Shown piece after piece: positions 59,502-64,000 of a stretch of DNA of 64,000 bases. The position numbers and the translations under genes were made by a program. The stretch is from Paludibacter sp. (GTDB lineage Bacteria; Bacteroidota; Bacteroidia; Bacteroidales; Paludibacteraceae): assembly GCA_028710895.1 (NCBI GenBank), contig JAQTTH010000002.1:404876-468875 (forward strand). The letters are read 5' to 3'. The first letter of the stretch is position 1. Every line of letters begins with the position of its first letter. The notes under the pieces were generated by a model. It ran no database searches and was not told the origin of the DNA. It saw nothing but the letters and a program-made list of their open reading frames with translations.

Positions 59502-60352
59502 AGTTGTGATTTCAAATTTTTAATACGTTCATCAATTTCAGCAATCGCCTCATTGTATTGCTCTTCAGTTGGAACGCCGTGGTGCCATTTGGCCACTTTC
59601 TCCATGTACGCAACTCCACAACCTTTGATGGTGTGCGAAATCAGAAGTTTCGGTTTTGCGTTGTGATGATCCATGTTTTCGAAGGTTTCCACAATCTCCT
59701 GCATGTTATTCCCATCAATATCAATCACCTCCCAGCCAAATGCCTCCCAACGTTCGCGCATGGGTTCGAGCGACATTACATCTTCTGTTTTGCCGCTGAT
59801 TTGTAGTTTGTTGCGGTCGATGATGGCAACGAGATTATCCAGTTTATAATGGCTCCCCGACATGGCTGCTTCATAGATTGACCCTTCGCCCTGTTCACCA
59901 TCGCCCATCAAAACATAGGTTTGGTATGCCTTCTCATCCATTTTGGCTGCAATTGCCAATCCGACTCCTACTGATAAACCATGTCCCAATGCTCCGCTAT
60001 TCAGCTCAACACCTGGTATTTTTTTTGTAGGATGACCTGCCAGTTTTGAATTGAATTGCCCATAGGTCTTTAGTAGTTCTTTGTCGAAAAAGCCGGCAGT
60101 GGATAGTACTGCATACAGAGCTTCAACGCTGTGACCTTTACTCAGAATAAAGCGATCACGACCTTCCAGTTGAGGATTTTTTGGGTCAATGTTCATAACA
60201 TGGAAATACAGTGCTGTTTCCACATCGACAGATGATAGTGATCCTCCAATATGTCCGGATTTGGAAGAAAAAACAATGTCGAGCACTATTTTTCTGATTT
60301 CTTCGGCTTTCAATTGCAAGGCGGAGATGATTTGTTTATTTGCTTTTAGCAT
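59498..60352 (-). CDS. Split transketolase, N-terminal (thiamine diphosphate-binding) subunit
   Basis: A 284-residue protein covering the pyrophosphate-binding domain of transketolase. The thiamine-diphosphate motif is GDGEQGEGSIYEA (from residue 150) closed by Asn181 in DRNKLQ, and SSKSGHIGGSLSS (His34) and SKGHSVEALY (His74) supply active-site histidines. It pairs with the subunit encoded at 58554-59501, with overlapping stop and start codons. It is the first gene of the operon that continues with the FGGY kinase and isomerase. The leader contains a good -7 box and two 10-bp direct repeats. The association with a kinase and an isomerase, close to a GH140 apiosidase, is the main argument for a dedicated apulose-phosphate function. 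Confidence 0.91.
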   Translation of the reverse strand: MLKANKQIISALQLKAEEIRKIVLDIVFSSKSGHIGGSLSSVDVETALYFHVMNIDPKNPQLEGRDRFILSKGHSVEALYAVLSTAGFFDKELLKTYGQFNSKLAGHPTKKIPGVELNSGALGHGLSVGVGLAIAAKMDEKAYQTYVLMGDGEQGEGSIYEAAMSGSHYKLDNLVAIIDRNKLQISGKTEDVMSLEPMRERWEAFGWEVIDIDGNNMQEIVETFENMDHHNAKPKLLISHTIKGCGVAYMEKVAKWHHGVPTEEQYNEAIAEIDERIKNLKSQL

Positions 60353-60356
60353 AAAG

Positions 60357-60388
60357 TATAGTTTCGTATAGTTTCGAATGCAAAGGTA
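60357..60388 (-). promoter_or_regulatory. Promoter and candidate operator of the transketolase-kinase-isomerase operon
   Basis: A -7 box TACCTTTG (60388-60381, reverse strand) lies 29-36 bases before the first start codon. Between it and the ATG the 10-bp sequence TATAGTTTCG occurs twice in direct succession (60357-60366, 60367-60376, as read on the forward strand). Repeats immediately downstream of a promoter suit repressor binding, with the nearby DeoR protein as candidate. Confidence 0.5.
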
Positions 60389-60490
60389 AATGAAAATAAA
60401 CGAAGATAAATAATTTTAGAAGACTATATTGTTAGTATTAGGAAATAATAACTTAAATGTCTGAAAATGAATGTAGCTTCATTTTTAAAA

Positions 60491-60530
60491 AAGAAAAAGG
60501 GTAGTCGAAAACTAATTCCAACTACCCTTT
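60491..60530 (-). terminator. Terminator after the STN-esterase gene
   Basis: Perfect 10-bp arms AAAGGGTAGT (60496-60505) and ACTACCCTTT (60521-60530) with a 15-base loop are followed by a U-rich run on the reverse strand. Confidence 0.8.
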
Positions 60531-60546
60531 AAAATTAGGTGGAAAT

Positions 60547-62529
60547 TTATTTCTTAACTTCAGTCTCCGCTTTCTTTTTAGCCTCTTTCTCGGCTTTTAT
60601 TTTTGCAGTGAAATCTTTGTACATCTGCTTCCAGCTTCGTCCGTTTTCGTTGAAATATTTTTCGCATTTGTCTTTGTAAATTTCAAAAATAGCTGAAATT
60701 TCGCCTTTCATGGTTTTATAATCAACAGCTTCCTCGCGTGCCTGACGCAACTGACTTACAACGTATACTTCTTCCTTTTCTGTCATATTTGGCACAATAG
60801 CTTTGAACCCTTTGAGCGTAAACTGAAATTTACCAATAGTGTATAAATCAAGTACTTTTTCTACTTGTTCCTCAGTCAGGTCTTTATGAAGTCCGGTCAT
60901 CAGATTTTCGTGCACCGATTTGGGTTTGGTGGAGCAGGCAATTACATCGCGATGTACGTCGGTCATAACTTCTGCAGTTCGTGGATTGATGCCTTTAGGA
61001 ACAATGCTGAATGGGTGGTCGTTGTGCCAATCACGCACGGCTTTCATGTGTGTCGTAATCACCGCTTTTACGCGAATTTCTTTTTCTTTGTCGTTCAGTT
61101 TTAGCGAGTCAACAAAACTTTGAGCACGTTTTTCCAAATCCATATCGGAATGGGCTTTTGCATCCGCTTTCTTATTCAGGTATTTTTCTACCTGAGCAAA
61201 ATCACGAATGGCACTAGTAGGCATTTTTTCGCCTTTTTCGCCAAAACTATGCATCGCAATTTCGGGTTCAATGGTCACTTTCGATTCATCCAGCTTGCTG
61301 GCATCTAATCCAAATGTTGGTATAAAGAATTCGTATACCGCTTTGCGTTTGTTTGCGCCAAAATCATGTTTTTCGGCCAATAAATGCACATTGGTAAGTT
61401 TGCTGTCGGCTTTATAGAAATTCCAAATGCGTTGCAGATACGGAAATTCCAGTTCCGGAACAGAAGCCGTCCAGTCACCACCATCAGAAATGACACGTAC
61501 CGGTTTTGGTGCAAAAGTCGCCATTAATTCAGGGTTACACGTTCCGCCACAAGCCAGCATGGTAGGCATCCCACTTTCGCAGGGGCATCCGCCGTCGAAA
61601 TGCGATGCCAGATTTACGGTTGGACAAGCAGCCGTGAAGCGGTCGTCGAGCACAGAAAGCTGAACTACCTGCGTTCCACCGCCCGAGCCACCGTTGGTAG
61701 CCACTCGTTTTGGGTCAATGTCTTTGCGGGTAAGCATATAGTCGAGAATGGTCAGGCCGTTCATGAGCTGAATTTGTTCCGCAGCCGTGGTGCGGTGAGC
61801 AGCCGAAGTTACCTGATATTCCGACTCACCCCATCCGAACAAATCGTAGCTTACGCAGGTGGCGCCCATGCGTGCCAGTGTCCCGAAACGGGTTTGTTCG
61901 TCTTTATTGTAACGTCCACCGCCCCAATGTCCGTTGGGACAAAGAATCAGCGCATGTTTACCTTTTGTCAGTGGATTGTAAATAGATCCGCAAACATATA
62001 ATCCGGGTAATGTTTCAATGGCGAAATTTTGCACCGAATAGCCATCGTAGCTACGAATCTTCGATAAAATTGATTTTGAATGTACGCGTTTGGCAAGTAC
62101 TGAATCAATCTGCAATAGCTGACGGAATTCCTTTCTCAAGGCTACGCGACGGGTACTCCAGGCGGCCGAATCGGGATACAATCCATTAAGATAAGCCAGT
62201 AGTTTTTTCCCATCTTCGGACACACGACGTGGATATTCGTAAGCTTTAATTTTGTAGGTTTTCTCGTCTTGTTTGGCAAATTTATAGTCGAAAAGCGACA
62301 GCACATTAGTCAGCGATTCCTCCACCGAATACGGCCGAATACGGAAATCGGCAAACGGAACTACTTTTCCGGTTGTGTCAGCGTCGTATTTCAGCTTTAT
62401 ATTAAAACGTGTTCCAATTTCCCGCAACACCTGTCCCAAAGGTTTGACAAATTGGGTTTCGTAGGTTTGTGCATTGGATGCACTCAAGCTGCAACCAATA
62501 ATTATCAGACTTAGAATTAGTTTTTTCAT
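60547..62529 (-). CDS. STN-alpha/beta-hydrolase-DUF3826 esterase, possibly pectin methylesterase (CE19-like)
   Basis: A 660-residue exported multidomain protein (signal peptide MKKLILSLIIIGCSLSASNA). Residues ~25-95 look like an STN (secretin/TonB short N-terminal) domain: VLREIGTRFNIKLKYDAD ... VEESLTNVLSLFDYKFAK. Residues ~150-405 form an alpha/beta-hydrolase with nucleophile Ser282 in NGGSGGGTQ, a plausible acid in SDGGDW (Asp349/352) and His388 in EKHDFGANK; a Cys-rich insert (GGCPCESG ... CGGTC) lies between. Residues ~455-640 match the free DUF3826 protein at 41037-41714. Gene context and layout resemble the CE19 pectin methylesterase of RG-II loci, but family membership is tentative; acetylesterase is the alternative. 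It is 4 bases downstream of the GH28 gene and followed by a terminator. Confidence 0.8.
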   Translation of the reverse strand: MKKLILSLIIIGCSLSASNAQTYETQFVKPLGQVLREIGTRFNIKLKYDADTTGKVVPFADFRIRPYSVEESLTNVLSLFDYKFAKQDEKTYKIKAYEYPRRVSEDGKKLLAYLNGLYPDSAAWSTRRVALRKEFRQLLQIDSVLAKRVHSKSILSKIRSYDGYSVQNFAIETLPGLYVCGSIYNPLTKGKHALILCPNGHWGGGRYNKDEQTRFGTLARMGATCVSYDLFGWGESEYQVTSAAHRTTAAEQIQLMNGLTILDYMLTRKDIDPKRVATNGGSGGGTQVVQLSVLDDRFTAACPTVNLASHFDGGCPCESGMPTMLACGGTCNPELMATFAPKPVRVISDGGDWTASVPELEFPYLQRIWNFYKADSKLTNVHLLAEKHDFGANKRKAVYEFFIPTFGLDASKLDESKVTIEPEIAMHSFGEKGEKMPTSAIRDFAQVEKYLNKKADAKAHSDMDLEKRAQSFVDSLKLNDKEKEIRVKAVITTHMKAVRDWHNDHPFSIVPKGINPRTAEVMTDVHRDVIACSTKPKSVHENLMTGLHKDLTEEQVEKVLDLYTIGKFQFTLKGFKAIVPNMTEKEEVYVVSQLRQAREEAVDYKTMKGEISAIFEIYKDKCEKYFNENGRSWKQMYKDFTAKIKAEKEAKKKAETEVKK

Positions 62530-62533
62530 GATT

Positions 62534-63865
62534 TTATTCGATAGTTAGTTTCTGACCATTTACAAAAATATCCGTCATTTTGATATTCTTGTAGTTTTGG
62601 AAAACACATTTCTGCTTAGCTGTAATATTTACGTTTGTAAATGTGATATTTGAGATGGGCGATTCTTCCAATCCGCGGATTTTAATCGGAATAAGTACGT
62701 TCGAGCCGGTCACGTTGTTGATGTTGATATTGCGGAAAATGGGCGTACGCTCACTCAGTGGCTCGGCCGGCATTTTGGTATAAAGCATATCCAGCGTAAT
62801 GGCTTCCTCTTTGATGTTGCGCATCACAATGTTATCTACCTGAATATCTTCCACTACGCCACCACGACCGCGGGTGGATTTGATGCGGATACCACGATCC
62901 GTTCCGTCGAAAACACAGTTGCTAATAGTTACTTTTTTTACACCGCCACTCATTTCGGAACCAATCACCACGCCACCATGTCCGGCCAGCATGGTACAGT
63001 TGGTAATGGTGATATTTTCGTCGGCCCAACCCAGTTTGCGGGCTTGCAGGTCGCGTCCGCTTTTCAGCGTTATGCAGTCGTCACCCACCGAAATGTGACA
63101 GTTGGAAATATGTACATAGCGACACGATTCAGGATTGATTCCGTCGGTGTTTGGCGAGAGCGGATTGGCAATGGTTACGCCATCTACCACAATGTTTTCG
63201 CAAAATTCAGGATTAATGGTCCAGAAAGGCGAATTGATAATGCGAATTCCCAGAATACGAATATTTTTACAACGAAGCGGTTGTATAAACGGCGGACGGA
63301 AAAAACGGCGTTGCAAAGCGTCTGCATAATCCTGATTAATTTCTGCCCCAATGGCTTTAGCATCATTTACTTTGTCCCACATGGGTTGATATTTGTTTAT
63401 ATCACGTTTGCCGTTGTCTTTCATATCCACAATGACGCGAAAGAATTCATCCCACCATTTTTTACCTTGTCCGTTGATGGTTCCTTCTCCTTTGATGGTT
63501 ATATTTTCGGCATCCACCGCAGAAATCAATGGCGAGAAACTATTCATCATAATGCCTTCGTGACGCATTTCAACAAAGGGCAAATAATCGTCGAAATTAT
63601 CCGAAAACAACAGAGTTGCTCCGGCTTCCAATTCGATGGTGATGTTGCTTTTTAGTTTGATAGACCCTGTGAGGTATGTTCCTGCGGGGAAAAACAGCGT
63701 TCCGCCTCCGTGTGAATTCAATCGGTCGATGGTGCTGTTGATTAATATGGTATTGATTTTAGATCCATCGATACATGCACCGGCAGCAGCCATATCTATA
63801 CGTTCGGCCATTAACGATAAAAAGCCGAATTGCGACAGTATAAGTAGTAAAAATGTCTTTTTCAT
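62534..63865 (-). CDS. Exported polygalacturonase-type enzyme, family GH28
   Basis: A 443-residue inverting glycosidase with a signal peptide (MKKTFLLLILSQFGFLSLMA) and a parallel beta-helix. The four GH28 signatures are complete: NTDGINPESC, SVGDDCITLKSG with the catalytic Asp pair, GHGGVVIGSE, and RGIRIKSTRGRGG. The N-terminal GGGTLFFPAGTYLTGSIKLKS is typical of Bacteroidota exo-acting GH28 enzymes. It cleaves alpha-1,4 galacturonic acid links; relatives in RG loci can also act on rhamnogalacturonan, so exo-polygalacturonase or rhamnogalacturonan galacturonohydrolase are both possible. It is the first gene of a two-gene operon with the STN-esterase, an esterase-hydrolase pair that makes sense for methylated galacturonan. 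Confidence 0.93.
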   Translation of the reverse strand: MKKTFLLLILSQFGFLSLMAERIDMAAAGACIDGSKINTILINSTIDRLNSHGGGTLFFPAGTYLTGSIKLKSNITIELEAGATLLFSDNFDDYLPFVEMRHEGIMMNSFSPLISAVDAENITIKGEGTINGQGKKWWDEFFRVIVDMKDNGKRDINKYQPMWDKVNDAKAIGAEINQDYADALQRRFFRPPFIQPLRCKNIRILGIRIINSPFWTINPEFCENIVVDGVTIANPLSPNTDGINPESCRYVHISNCHISVGDDCITLKSGRDLQARKLGWADENITITNCTMLAGHGGVVIGSEMSGGVKKVTISNCVFDGTDRGIRIKSTRGRGGVVEDIQVDNIVMRNIKEEAITLDMLYTKMPAEPLSERTPIFRNININNVTGSNVLIPIKIRGLEESPISNITFTNVNITAKQKCVFQNYKNIKMTDIFVNGQKLTIE

Positions 63866-63912
63866 ATTTGAATTATATTAACCCGTAGTGCATTTAGAGA
63901 AATAGCATAAAA

Positions 63913-63984
63913 AAAGTTGTTCATTTCGGATAAAATCCGTATATTTATCTGACTACCAATCATATAAATACCATGAACAACTTT
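63913..63984. repeat. Inverted repeat that buries the start codon of the right-edge ORF
   Basis: AAAGTTGTTCAT (63913-63924) and ATGAACAACTTT (63973-63984) are perfect 12-bp arms with 48 bases between them. The right arm contains the ATG of the partial ORF. Inside lies a second hairpin, CGGAT-AAA-ATCCG (63927-63939). Confidence 0.7.
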
Positions 63985-64000
63985 CTAGCAAAGTACGAGA
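63973..64000 (+). CDS. Start of an unidentified ORF cut by the right edge
   Basis: Only nine codons are visible (MNNFLAKYE). Nothing can be said of the product from these alone. The start codon lies within a 12-bp inverted repeat, an arrangement found at ends of insertion sequences, so a transposase is one possibility; a regulated ordinary gene is another. No ribosome-binding site of the Shine-Dalgarno type is seen, which is normal in Bacteroidota. Confidence 0.35.

Overview
The window is from an environmental, plant-polysaccharide-degrading member of the Bacteroidota, probably of Bacteroidales type. The evidence is a SusC/SusD pair, a hybrid two-component sensor with a beta-propeller input domain, TAnnTTTG-type promoter boxes, many exported glycosidases and several type IX secretion (T9SS) C-terminal sorting domains. 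T9SS cargo argues against gut Bacteroides and for a Paludibacter- or Prolixibacteraceae-like lineage; that placement is a guess. No rRNA, intact tRNA or cas genes were seen.

Layout. (1) 1-14.5 kb: the 5' part of a hybrid sensor gene (reverse strand, cut by the left edge) diverges from a forward run of exported enzymes: GH36, a GH27/36-like enzyme, GH95, GH92, an SGNH acetylesterase and a seven-bladed FG-GAP protein with a T9SS tail. (2) 14.5-17 kb: a non-coding stretch and an orphan sensor histidine kinase. (3) 17.07-27.9 kb: ten reverse-strand genes that look like one operon. They combine L-rhamnose uptake (RhaT, RhaM, a RhaM-like lipoprotein), an SGLT-type symporter and a cytoplasmic GH31 with a corrinoid methyl-transfer system: three UroD-fold methyltransferase paralogues, a corrinoid protein and a free-standing MetH-type reactivation domain. 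(4) 28.4-41.7 kb: a homogalacturonan locus with a surface lipoprotein, SusC, SusD, pectin methylesterase, two PL1 pectate lyases and a DUF3826 protein. (5) 41.7-44.4 kb: between two converging terminators, five copies of a 16-bp palindrome at an exact 42-bp period, then a large T9SS-exported protein of unknown function. (6) 44.6-53.7 kb: a reverse operon of GH95, GH140 (apiosidase family), a GH63-like enzyme and a GH78-BNR fusion. (7) 53.8-60.4 kb: DeoR regulator and free-standing RibB, and separately an isomerase, an FGGY kinase and a split transketolase. (8) 60.5-63.9 kb: an STN/alpha-beta-hydrolase/DUF3826 esterase and a GH28 polygalacturonase. The right edge cuts a short forward ORF whose start codon lies in an inverted repeat.

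How it fits together. Regions 4, 6, 7 and 8 read as a pectin programme. Methylesterases and lyases open homogalacturonan, and GH78, GH95, GH140 and GH28 trim complex pectin such as rhamnogalacturonan II (RG-II). The isomerase/kinase/split-transketolase operon has the architecture of the known non-oxidative D-apiose pathway, matching the apiosidase next door. The most unusual system is region 3. Its gene content suggests that methyl groups from methylated pectic sugars (RG-II carries 2-O-methyl-xylose and 2-O-methyl-fucose) are removed in the cytoplasm through a corrinoid protein, in step with rhamnose-type sugar import. That function is an inference from gene content and motifs and has not been demonstrated here.
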